Source: Terriglobia bacterium
GTDB lineage: Bacteria > Acidobacteriota > Terriglobia > JAIQFV01
Length of the DNA stretch: 39,245 nt
Direction of reading: 5' to 3'
Assembly: GCA_020072965.1 (NCBI GenBank)
Contig: JAIQFY010000048.1
Coordinates: 1-39,245, forward strand
Shown: positions 32,529-39,245 of the stretch, in pieces
How the letters are laid out: every line of letters begins with the position of its first letter
Position numbering within the stretch: the first letter of the stretch is position 1
Position numbers and translations under genes: made by a program
Notes under the pieces: model-generated
Database searches by the model: none
The model's input: the letters and a program-made list of their open reading frames with translations, nothing else
Told to the model about the DNA's origin: nothing

Positions 32529-32572
32529 CTTAAAATCGCTGTTACATATCCTTAACAGAACCTGAATAAAGT
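32529..32572 (+). promoter_or_regulatory. Pho-box-like array and -10 upstream of the porin
   Basis: Half-sites at an 11-base period are TAAA (32531), TTAC in TGTTACA (32542) and TAAC in CTTAACA (32553). A -10-like TAAAGT starts at 32567, 11 bases after the last half-site C. This geometry is the same as before pstS. A 5' leader of about 90 bases would follow. Confidence 0.6.
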
Positions 32573-32669
32573 ACTGTCCGAAATCCATGTCATCCGTTAA
32601 TTTAGACCAGGCTCCGGAAAATCATCTTTCAAAGCTCCACTCACACTCAATCGTCCAAGGAGAACCTTG

Positions 32670-34382
32670 ATGAGGCACAATAACCGCACGCTTGCAGTCA
32701 CACTCTTCCTTTTGGTGTCTCTGGTCTGGCCGGCGCCGGCTCAATCCGCAGGCGGGGCGCCCCCGCCGAAGGAAAAGCGGGGATCCGCAGAAGGAGTAAA
32801 GAAAGCTCGAAAAGAAAAGGAGCAAGCTCCCCCGGGGTCGTCACAGGAAACTGAAAACATGAAAGCCGCTATGGAAAAGCAGAACCGGATCATTGAGGAG
32901 CTCACTCGATCGATGGATCAGATGCGAACACAAATGCAGCAGCAGATGAACGAGATCCAGAGCCTGAAATCGGGCCTGGATCAGTCTCGTGCAACTGCCG
33001 ACGAGGCAAGTCGAAAAGCAGCGGAGCTGGCTTCCTTGCCCGACCAGGTCAAATCGATCGAGGCCAACACAGCGAACATAAGCAAGAATTTCACCGAGGT
33101 GAAGAAATCGGCCGATGACGCCAAGAAGACTTCGGAAGGGGCTGCCAAAAATCTGAACGGATTCCGTTTCAGCGGCGATTTCCGTTTGCGGCTCGACTCC
33201 ATCCTGCGTTCCTCCAACCAGAGCGATGCGGCGGCCCCAGTGAAGACCGGTGCCGTTCAGCTTGTCCGAGCACGTTATCGCCTTCGCCTGAACGTTGACA
33301 AGACTATCGACAAGTACATCGACTTCCACATGCAGCTATCGACCGGGCCCATCAACAATCCCTTGACCATGGACCAGGACTTTACTTCGATCACCACGCG
33401 CCATCCATTCTTCATCTCGGAGGCGTGGGCCGATGTCCACAACGAAAATAGGACACTATCGATCCAGGGTGGAAAAGTTCAGGAGGTGTTTGCAGACTAT
33501 TCAAGGTTCCTGTTCGATGACGACGTTCGCTTCAACGGATTCAACGAAAAGTATGTTCATAGCTTTGCTGACGGCGGAGCGCTTAAGGCGATTGAGCTTC
33601 GCGCCGGTCAATACCTATCGACTGTACCCAACGTCGCCATTGTGACCGCAGGGTCGCCCCTGCAGTCAGCGGGAGCGGCCTTAGGCTCCATCGGCCGCTC
33701 GTCACAAATGTTCCATGAAGGAGTGGTTCTTAAGGGCAGAATCTCCGATAACCTGAGTCACGAATTCGTGATTGACGATCAGTATTATCGCAATCCCAAC
33801 CAAATTGCACTAGCCTCCACGGCCAATGGATTTCCTGTCCTCGTGAATCCCGGTTTGGGTCTTTCCCTCTCCGGGCCCATCACCAATGGGACGGGCAGCG
33901 GCACGACGACTGCTGGGGGAGCTATCTTCACAGCGCCTGACTTTAACGTCATCCGTCTCGGGTACAGGCTGGACTGGAAGGCCTTCGAGTCCCATCCGAA
34001 GCTCCCGCTCACCTGGAATTTCCAGGTGGCACGCAACACGGGAGCAGGTTTTTTGCGGGACGCCTTCCTGACTTCCCTTTCCATCGGCCAATCCAAGGAA
34101 GCCGGGGACTGGAGATTCCTCTACATCTGGTCGATCAAGGATGCCAACTCCATGATCTCGCAAGTCACTGACGACGATCTGGGAACGGGCACAGGAACAA
34201 ACATCGCGACGCATCATTTTCGGGTGGATTACACCCTCCACAAGGGATTGGTCCTTCAGAACCTGCTCTATATCATAAACGAGCGCCGTCCCTCGAACCC
34301 GGCTCAAGCATTCTTCGTGCCCGTGCAGCGGGGAACGCCGACGCTGTTGCGCTACCAGGGGCAATTGCAGTTCACCTTTTAG
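32670..34382 (+). CDS. Coiled-coil outer-membrane porin, probably phosphate-regulated
   Basis: This protein is about 570 aa. It has a signal peptide (about 1-26), a Lys/Glu-rich linker, a long coiled coil (about 65-160, rich in Q, E, M and K) and a beta-barrel domain (about 165-570). The chain ends in QLQFTF, the terminal Phe typical of barrel proteins recognised by the Bam machine. The barrel opens with FRFSGDFRLRLDS and YRLRLNVDK, as in the putative porin family (Porin_5-like). The ATG at 32670 has an AAGGAG site seven bases upstream; the preceding TTG is rejected. Its place just before pstS and its Pho-box-like array suggest uptake of phosphate or another anion through the outer membrane, much as PhoE or OprP do. 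Confidence 0.85.
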   Translation: MRHNNRTLAVTLFLLVSLVWPAPAQSAGGAPPPKEKRGSAEGVKKARKEKEQAPPGSSQETENMKAAMEKQNRIIEELTRSMDQMRTQMQQQMNEIQSLKSGLDQSRATADEASRKAAELASLPDQVKSIEANTANISKNFTEVKKSADDAKKTSEGAAKNLNGFRFSGDFRLRLDSILRSSNQSDAAAPVKTGAVQLVRARYRLRLNVDKTIDKYIDFHMQLSTGPINNPLTMDQDFTSITTRHPFFISEAWADVHNENRTLSIQGGKVQEVFADYSRFLFDDDVRFNGFNEKYVHSFADGGALKAIELRAGQYLSTVPNVAIVTAGSPLQSAGAALGSIGRSSQMFHEGVVLKGRISDNLSHEFVIDDQYYRNPNQIALASTANGFPVLVNPGLGLSLSGPITNGTGSGTTTAGGAIFTAPDFNVIRLGYRLDWKAFESHPKLPLTWNFQVARNTGAGFLRDAFLTSLSIGQSKEAGDWRFLYIWSIKDANSMISQVTDDDLGTGTGTNIATHHFRVDYTLHKGLVLQNLLYIINERRPSNPAQAFFVPVQRGTPTLLRYQGQLQFTF

Positions 34383-34401
34383 AGATCTGTAGTTTCACAG
34401 A

Positions 34402-34415
34402 GATGAAGCTTCATC
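34402..34415. repeat. Perfect 14-bp palindrome before the pstS Pho box
   Basis: GATGAAGCTTCATC lies five bases before the first Pho-like half-site and 20 bases after the porin stop. It may be an additional operator or part of a weak stem that ends the porin transcript; there is no T-run after it. Confidence 0.5.
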
Positions 34416-34419
34416 GCCG

Positions 34420-34464
34420 TTTAACATGGTCGTAACCTGGTTGTAACAACCGAACCGTTAGACT
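34420..34464 (+). promoter_or_regulatory. Pho-box-like triple direct repeat and -10 of pstS
   Basis: Three TAAC cores start at 34422, 34433 and 34444, exactly 11 bases apart, within GTTTAACATGG, TCGTAACCTGG and TTGTAACAACC. PhoB boxes are 7-bp direct repeats with 4-bp spacers, giving the same 11-bp period. A -10-like TAGACT begins at 34459, 12 bases after the last C, and no -35 box is needed in this arrangement. PhoB itself is not encoded in the window. Confidence 0.75.
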
Positions 34465-34488
34465 CAATTCAGCGCACAGGGAGAAACA

Positions 34489-35523
34489 ATGAAAAATATT
34501 GTCCGAGCACTTGGTGCGATTCTCATGCTTTTGGGATTATTTGTTGTGACAGCTGTGCCTGCCCGCGCCCAGGCACAACTGAACGGCGCTGGGGCCACCT
34601 TTCCCTATCCCATTTACTCCAAGTGGTTCGATGAATACCACAAGATGCATCCCGATATTCAGATCAACTATCAGTCCATCGGGAGTGGCGGAGGGATTCG
34701 GCAATTGCTGGAAAGGACCGTGGACTTTGGCGCCAGTGATGGGCCGATGACGGATGAACAGTTACGCCAAGCCAAAACTCCGATCCTGCATTTTCCAACC
34801 GTTCTGGGGGCAGACGTGCCCACTTACAATATTCCAGGGGTCAATGCCGAACTGAATTTCACACCCGACGCCCTGGTGGGCATCTTTCTGGGGCGCATCA
34901 CCAAATGGAATGATCCCGCCATCACACGTGAGAACCCCAGCGTGACGCTCCCGGCTCAGGACATCGTCGTGGTGCATCGGTCAGATGGCAGCGGTACGAC
35001 CTATATCTGGACGGACTATCTCTCCAAGGTCAGCACCGAGTGGCAGACCAAGGTGGGAAAAGGAACGTCGGTCCAATGGCCCGTGGGGCTGGGTGGGAAA
35101 GGCAATGAAGGGGTCACCGGGGTCGTGAAACAAACCCCCGGGGCGATGGGTTATGTCGAGCTGATTTATGCAATTCAAAATAAGCTGCCGTATGGAAGAG
35201 TAAAAAATGCAGCGGGAGTTTTCGTAAAGGCCGATTTGAATTCTGTGACCGAAGCCGCCCAGGGAGCGGCCGCCAACATGCCGGATGATTTTCGGGTTTC
35301 CATTACCAACGCCCCAGGCAAAGGCAGCTATCCAATCTCGAGTTTCACTTGGCTGTTAATTCCGCAACAGATCACAGCTGCCGATAAAGGGAAAGTGCTC
35401 GTCGATTTCTTGAAGTGGATGGTGGGAGATGGGCAGAAGTTCGCAACGGCACTGGCGTATGCCCCTCTTCCCAAGGCCGTCGTCGCCAAGGAAGAGAAAG
35501 CCATTGCCAGAATCAAGTATTGA
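34489..35523 (+). CDS. pstS: Phosphate ABC transporter, periplasmic phosphate-binding protein
   Basis: This 344-aa protein has a signal peptide (about 1-28, ending PARAQA) without a lipobox, so it is probably free in the periplasm. The phosphate-binding loops are present: GAGATFPYPIYSKW, GSGGGIRQL with FGASDGPM, and HRSDGSGTTYIWTDYL. These donate Ser, Asp and Arg contacts to phosphate. The length is normal for PstS. A GGGAG site precedes the ATG by six bases. It is the first gene of pstSCAB, under the Pho-box-like promoter, and is followed by an intrinsic terminator. Confidence 0.96.
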   Translation: MKNIVRALGAILMLLGLFVVTAVPARAQAQLNGAGATFPYPIYSKWFDEYHKMHPDIQINYQSIGSGGGIRQLLERTVDFGASDGPMTDEQLRQAKTPILHFPTVLGADVPTYNIPGVNAELNFTPDALVGIFLGRITKWNDPAITRENPSVTLPAQDIVVVHRSDGSGTTYIWTDYLSKVSTEWQTKVGKGTSVQWPVGLGGKGNEGVTGVVKQTPGAMGYVELIYAIQNKLPYGRVKNAAGVFVKADLNSVTEAAQGAAANMPDDFRVSITNAPGKGSYPISSFTWLLIPQQITAADKGKVLVDFLKWMVGDGQKFATALAYAPLPKAVVAKEEKAIARIKY

Positions 35524-35600
35524 TCTGGGAGAAAAGGTGAGAATTTCGAGGAGGGGTTTTCCGCCTCATTCCTTGAAATCCTATGTGCAGGTGAATGCCC

Positions 35601-35636
35601 GCGGGGCTGGGTGCAAGGTTCCAGCCCCGCTTTTTT
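35601..35636 (+). terminator. Rho-independent terminator between pstS and pstC
   Basis: GCGGGGCTGG (35601-35610) pairs perfectly with CCAGCCCCGC (35621-35630) around a 10-base loop, and six T residues follow at 35631-35636. It lies about 80 bases after the pstS stop and 30 bases before the pstC ATG. It should stop most transcripts after pstS. Confidence 0.9.
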
Positions 35637-35666
35637 GAAGCGAACTATTGGATATCGCTAACCCCC

Positions 35667-36668
35667 ATGAACGAACAGATTGCAACCCAGCCCCCGGAGA
35701 TTGTGGCCCTCTCAGCTCCTCCATCCTTGTTGTCGAGCTCGTGGACCCGACGCATCCGGATGGGAGATCTGGTTGCCCGCGGGATCACTTTCCTGGCCGC
35801 CCTCTCGGTTCTAGTCATCACGGTCGCCCTGGCGTGGGAACTGTACAAAGGCTCGGTGCCGAGCATCAAAGAATTCGGCTGGAAGTTCATTACCCAGAAG
35901 ACTTGGGATCCTGTCTTTTTGTCCTTCGGCTCCATCACCTTTCTGTTTGGAACCCTTATCACTTCGGTGATTGCGCTGCTGCTGGCGGTGCCGGTGGGGA
36001 TTGGGGCGGCGATTTTCCTTGCCGAGCTGGCCCCCCGGGCCATTTCTTCCGCGCTGACCTTCGTGATTGAGTTGTTGGCGGCCGTTCCCAGTGTCATTTA
36101 CGGCCTGCTGGGAATCTTCGTCCTCGTCCCGTTCATGCGTGAACATGGGGGAGCTTCGTTGAAAGCAGCCCTGGGGTTCCTTCCGATTTTTTCAGGGCCC
36201 AACTACGGGGTGGGTGTGCTCACGGCTGGAATAGTGTTGGCCGTGATGATCGTGCCCTTCATCATTTCGATCTCACGGGAAGTGCTGCTGGCCGTTCCAC
36301 GCGAGCAGCGCGAGGCGTCCATGGCGTTGGGTGCGACGCACTGGGAGACCACGTGGCATGTGGCCATGGTCTATGCGCGGTCGGGGATCTTTGGATCCAT
36401 TTTCCTGGCGCTGGCCCGCGCCCTGGGTGAGACGATGGCGGTAACGATGGTGATTGGAAACACGCCCCAGATCTCTGCCTCCCTCTTTGCACCTGGATAT
36501 ACCATGGCGGCGGTCATAGCCAATGAATTCACGGAGGCCACGGGGGATCTTTATTTGAGCGCCCTGGTGGAAATCGGGCTATTGCTCTTTGTGATGACTA
36601 TGATTATCAACGCCCTGGCGCGGTTGCTGATCTGGAGCACGGTGCGCAAGCAGGGGGCGGCAGCATGA
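35667..36668 (+). CDS. pstC: Phosphate ABC transporter permease PstC
   Basis: This 333-aa inner-membrane permease forms a heterodimer with PstA. It has six helices after a 40-residue cytoplasmic N-terminus. The EAA-type coupling loop that touches PstB is PREQREASMALGATHWETTW (about 212-231). FGSITFLFGTLITSVIALLLA and the late ALARALGETMAVTMVIGN are typical of PstC. The ATG at 35667 has no good Shine-Dalgarno. An earlier in-frame ATG at 35595 would require reading through the terminator stem and is rejected. Expression is probably limited by readthrough of the upstream terminator. Confidence 0.94.
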   Translation: MNEQIATQPPEIVALSAPPSLLSSSWTRRIRMGDLVARGITFLAALSVLVITVALAWELYKGSVPSIKEFGWKFITQKTWDPVFLSFGSITFLFGTLITSVIALLLAVPVGIGAAIFLAELAPRAISSALTFVIELLAAVPSVIYGLLGIFVLVPFMREHGGASLKAALGFLPIFSGPNYGVGVLTAGIVLAVMIVPFIISISREVLLAVPREQREASMALGATHWETTWHVAMVYARSGIFGSIFLALARALGETMAVTMVIGNTPQISASLFAPGYTMAAVIANEFTEATGDLYLSALVEIGLLLFVMTMIINALARLLIWSTVRKQGAAA

Positions 36669-36686
36669 GCCGGGAATTCGACGGGG

Positions 36687-36772
36687 AGCCGACGTTCCCG
36701 TCGGCTGCGGTCATGAATATTAATCCGATCGTGATCTTAATCTTCGAGGAGAGGCAGACGAGGACGTCTGCC
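36687..36772 (+). repeat. Two tetraloop hairpins between pstC and pstA
   Basis: AGCCGACG-TTCC-CGTCGGCT (36687-36706) and GGCAGACG-AGGA-CGTCTGCC (36753-36772) are perfect 8-bp stems with four-base loops. They look like a pair of REP-type units. Neither has a T-run, so they more likely slow RNA decay or affect translation than end transcription. The second ends 13 bases before the pstA ATG. Confidence 0.8.
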
Positions 36773-36785
36773 CCACGGGATTCAA

Positions 36786-37610
36786 ATGCGTAGAAGGATC
36801 ACCAATTACTTCATCTTTTCCCTGACATCGCTCTGTGCGCTGCTGGCGGTCTCCGTCCTGCTGTTTATTCTCGGTTACCTCCTTTGGCACGGGGGGAGAT
36901 CGATCAACTGGGCATTCCTGACCCAGCTTCCCAAACCGGTGGGTGAATCCGGTGGAGGCATTGCCAACGCGATTGTCGGGTCGGGCAAGATCATCCTGAT
37001 TGCCACCTTGTTCGGGGTTCCCCTTGGATTTCTGGGGGCCCTCTATCTCGTGGAGTATGGCGGGACGAGGTTCAATTTTGCCGTCCGCTATGCCGCCGAC
37101 CTGCTCAACGGTGTTCCTTCGATCGTCATTGGCATCTTTGCCTACACCCTGATCGTCCTTCGGACAAAGCAATTTTCGGCCTGGGCGGGAGGCTTCGCCC
37201 TGGGGATCATGATGATTCCCACGGCGCTGCGAAGCACGGAGGAGTTCTTGCGCCTGGTCCCCCGGGAGCTGAGGGAGGCGGCCTATGCGCTGGGGGCCCC
37301 GCAATGGAAGGTGATTGTGACGGTCGTCATTCCTGTCGCCATGCGCGGGATCCTGACGGGGATTATGTTGTCGGTGGCCCGAATTGCGGGCGAGACCGCA
37401 CCGCTGCTCTTTACCTCCTTTGGCAACCGGTTTTGGTCGCACGGCTTGAACGAGCCGACGGCCTCGTTGCCCGTCATGATCTTCACCTACGCCGTCGGGC
37501 CTTATGACGACTGGCACCAACAGGCCTGGGCCGCCGGGTTGATCCTGTTGTTGGGCGTCCTATTGACCAATATTGTAGTGCGGCTATTTTTCCGGCCCCG
37601 CACTGCTTAG
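36786..37610 (+). CDS. pstA: Phosphate ABC transporter permease PstA
   Basis: This 274-aa permease is the partner of PstC. It has six helices. GGIANAIVGSGKIILIATLFGVPLGFLGALYL and the EAA-type coupling loop VPRELREAAYALGAPQWKV (about 158-176) are as expected for PstA. SVARIAGETAPLLFTSFGN is the matching late segment. The ATG at 36786 lies after the hairpin pair and has only a weak ribosome site. A 42-codon frame starting at the pstC stop (36665) runs into the pstA start and could couple translation, but it looks non-coding. Confidence 0.94.
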   Translation: MRRRITNYFIFSLTSLCALLAVSVLLFILGYLLWHGGRSINWAFLTQLPKPVGESGGGIANAIVGSGKIILIATLFGVPLGFLGALYLVEYGGTRFNFAVRYAADLLNGVPSIVIGIFAYTLIVLRTKQFSAWAGGFALGIMMIPTALRSTEEFLRLVPRELREAAYALGAPQWKVIVTVVIPVAMRGILTGIMLSVARIAGETAPLLFTSFGNRFWSHGLNEPTASLPVMIFTYAVGPYDDWHQQAWAAGLILLLGVLLTNIVVRLFFRPRTA

Positions 37611-37655
37611 CCTCGCAGCAGCCGAGCATCATTACCCGCGTGGAAGGATCGTTTC

Positions 37656-38594
37656 ATGATCACTCCGGAAAATCTTGATGAACAGGAAAGCAGAATCCCC
37701 CAGATGAGGTTTGATCCGATGCAGGCCGAAGAGGCGGAAGAGATTCCCCAATTGAAAACAGAAAACGGTCAGACACCGGCCATCACATTGCTCAAAACAA
37801 ACCTCCCCGAGGGTAGGTCGCCCAACCGCGTCTTGCAGGCGGTGAAGGTGTCCACCGAACACCTCAACTTTTTCTACGGCCAGAAGCAGGCGCTGGAGGA
37901 CATCTGCATTCAGATCAGGGAGCAGTGCGTCACCGCATTCATTGGCCCCTCGGGCTGTGGCAAATCGACCTTCCTGAGGACGATGAATCGCATGAACGAT
38001 CTTATCCCCGGCGCGCGGGTGGACGGTTCGGTTCTGATCGACGGACGCGATATTTATGCACGCCAAGCGGATCCCATCGAGCTCCGCCGCCGCGTGGGTA
38101 TGATCTTTCAAAAATCCAACCCCTTTCCTAAATCCATTTATGAGAACGTGGCGTACGGGGTTCGTATCAACAATCTGGCGCGTTCCAGGAAATCCCTGGA
38201 CGAGGTGGTGGAACGGACCCTCCGCGGCGCGGCGTTGTGGGATGAAGTGAAAGACTCGCTCCACAAATCCTCCCTGGCCCTTTCCGGGGGACAGCAGCAG
38301 CGGCTATGCATCGCGCGTGCCCTGGCCATCGAGCCGGAGATCCTGTTGATGGATGAACCGGCCTCCGCGCTCGATCCGATCTCCACCGCCAAGATTGAAG
38401 AACTGATTTTTGAACTGAAGAAACGGTACACTATCGTCATCGTCACACACAACATGCAGCAGGCTGCCCGCGTCAGCGATTTTACCGGCTTCTTTCTCAT
38501 CGGAAGATTGATGGAATTCGGCGACACCCGGAGAATCTTCACAAACCCCTCGAAAAAGGAGACGGAAGATTACATCACGGGTCGTTTCGGGTAG
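37656..38594 (+). CDS. pstB: Phosphate ABC transporter ATP-binding protein with acidic N-terminal extension
   Basis: This 312-aa ATPase drives phosphate import through PstCA. Walker A is GPSGCGKST (97-105), the Q-loop lies in [13 protein letters not shown], the signature is LSGGQQQR, Walker B is ILLMDEP and the H-loop is VTHNM. The family core is about 250 residues and begins here near residue 65 ([11 protein letters not shown]). The first 60 or so residues form an acidic, probably disordered extension (EEAEEIPQ). The ATG at 37656 has a GGAAGGATC ribosome site, and internal Met17 and Met22 are alternatives. No phoU follows, which is unusual for a complete pst operon. Confidence 0.96.
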   Translation: MITPENLDEQESRIPQMRFDPMQAEEAEEIPQLKTENGQTPAITLLKTNLPEGRSPNRVLQAVKVSTEHLNFFYGQKQALEDICIQIREQCVTAFIGPSGCGKSTFLRTMNRMNDLIPGARVDGSVLIDGRDIYARQADPIELRRRVGMIFQKSNPFPKSIYENVAYGVRINNLARSRKSLDEVVERTLRGAALWDEVKDSLHKSSLALSGGQQQRLCIARALAIEPEILLMDEPASALDPISTAKIEELIFELKKRYTIVIVTHNMQQAARVSDFTGFFLIGRLMEFGDTRRIFTNPSKKETEDYITGRFG

Positions 38595-38636
38595 AATGAG
38601 GGTTCCGAATCATGCCAACGACCTGGAGAATGTCCG

Positions 38637-38996
38637 ATGAAACCATGGATGCGCGTTTCTTTGTTCTGCTGTTTGGTGGGTTTGTTCACCTCGATCGCCC
38701 TGAGCGCGGATGAGAATCCGGCCGTCAAAGAGTTCAAGATGACGGCGAAAAAGTATGAGTTCACCCCCGCCGAACTTCAGGTGAAACAAGGAGACACGGT
38801 GAAATTGATCATCACGGCACTTGACCGGGATCATGGGATCGAAATCAAGCAATTCAAGGTGAAACAGAAACTGCGCAAGGGTGAGCCCACCCCCGTGGAG
38901 TTCGTCGCCTCACAAAAAGGGACGTTCGAATTTCATTGCTCTGAGTTCTGCGGGGTCGGCCACCATCACATGAAAGGTACACTGATTGTAGAATGA
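38637..38996 (+). CDS. Stand-alone CuA-type cupredoxin
   Basis: This 119-aa protein has a signal peptide (about 1-23) and then a single cupredoxin domain. All CuA ligands are in place: H66 (DRDHGIEI), C101, C105, H109 and M112 in CSEFCGVGHHHM, with E103 as the backbone ligand. These match the CuA domain of oxidase subunit II, but there are no membrane helices, so it is a soluble or periplasmic protein. It could carry electrons, or accept and store copper. Its ATG is 42 bases after pstB with a GGAG site eight bases upstream, so it may be co-transcribed with pst. No oxidase genes follow in the window. Confidence 0.9.
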   Translation: MKPWMRVSLFCCLVGLFTSIALSADENPAVKEFKMTAKKYEFTPAELQVKQGDTVKLIITALDRDHGIEIKQFKVKQKLRKGEPTPVEFVASQKGTFEFHCSEFCGVGHHHMKGTLIVE

Positions 38997-39245
38997 ACAC
39001 CGGCAAGCGTGTCTCGGAAGGGTGAACAAACCAGCTTGACTCTGACATTGCTTCAGACCAGCGTAAGAGGGGCGGGAATGGCGTCCGACGAACTCCTGAC
39101 ACCTGGCACCTAACCCGGTTTATTCATGAAAACTTGAGAAATCCTGTGAAATGCAAAAATCAGCTGAGATCTACTCCTTTTGAGAGCAACGATGAACACT
39201 TCGAGGTGCAAGAGAGGAATCGCGAGGGCAAATCGCGATGGAAAA
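38997..39245. other. Terminal stretch without a recognisable gene
   Basis: The last 250 bases contain no convincing ORF, hairpin terminator or promoter. The phrase GACACCTGGCACCTAA near 39098-39113 resembles simple repeat debris common in intergenic regions. A gene may begin beyond the window. Confidence 0.5.

Noticed and set aside
35595-35667. Earlier ATG for pstC at 35595
   Set aside because: It would translate through the terminator stem and adds residues with no resemblance to PstC; the ATG at 35667 fits the family.

Overview
The window looks like chromosomal DNA of a moderately GC-rich, respiring Gram-negative bacterium, most likely an acidobacterium or a close relative. This is inferred from gene content and layout: an Alternative Complex III operon joined to a cytochrome oxidase operon, outer-membrane beta-barrel proteins, a Tat-exported FeS subunit, and many short palindromic intergenic repeats. 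I see no rRNA, tRNA, CRISPR array, integrase or transposase.

Layout. 1-1204: a nested palindrome, then a CDF zinc-type efflux pump (+). 1302-1943: an unrecognised protein (-). About 2136-15739 (-): one long respiratory locus read right to left. It runs actA-actB-actC-actD-actE-actF (Alternative Complex III), a small conserved membrane-anchored protein, a Sco copper chaperone, coxB with a fused cytochrome c domain, coxA (A2-type), coxC, coxD and an unidentified membrane protein. Most junctions overlap or nearly touch. A strong sigma70-type promoter (TTGACT, 17 bp, TATACT) and a perfect 19-bp palindrome lie just upstream of actA, so the quinol:cytochrome c reductase and the terminal oxidase are probably transcribed together. 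16117-16518: a decayed membrane-protein gene. 16555-16932: a glycine-rich RRM protein. 17679-19061: an APC permease. 19257-25812 (-): accessory genes, namely an alkyltransferase-like protein with PYWR in place of PCHR, a SagB-type nitroreductase, a membrane-bound SpoIIE-type phosphatase, a beta-barrel protein and an HEMGH metallopeptidase. Then come aspartokinase (+), an exported M20 amidohydrolase, a DUF2784 protein, a DUF2891 protein and arsC (all -).

31778-38996 (+) appears to be a phosphate-starvation region: a 43-aa membrane peptide, a small winged-helix protein, a coiled-coil porin, pstS, pstC, pstA, pstB and a free-standing CuA-domain cupredoxin. Three upstream regions (membrane peptide, porin, pstS) carry TAAC-like half-sites phased at 11 bp. 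Each is followed by a plausible -10 box starting 11-12 bp after the last TAAC. This is the geometry of PhoB boxes. A strong intrinsic terminator separates pstS from pstC, and two GC-rich hairpins lie between pstC and pstA, so the binding protein is probably made in excess of the permease. arsC, divergent from this block, makes sense because Pst systems can let arsenate in. No phoU, phoB or phoR gene is present.

The points I rate most interesting are the three phased Pho-box-like arrays with the porin and micropeptide they imply, the act operon promoter with its palindrome, the stand-alone CuA protein beside pst, the PYWR alkyltransferase-like protein, and the twice-interrupted membrane-protein relic. 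All functions come from reading motifs; no database search was run.
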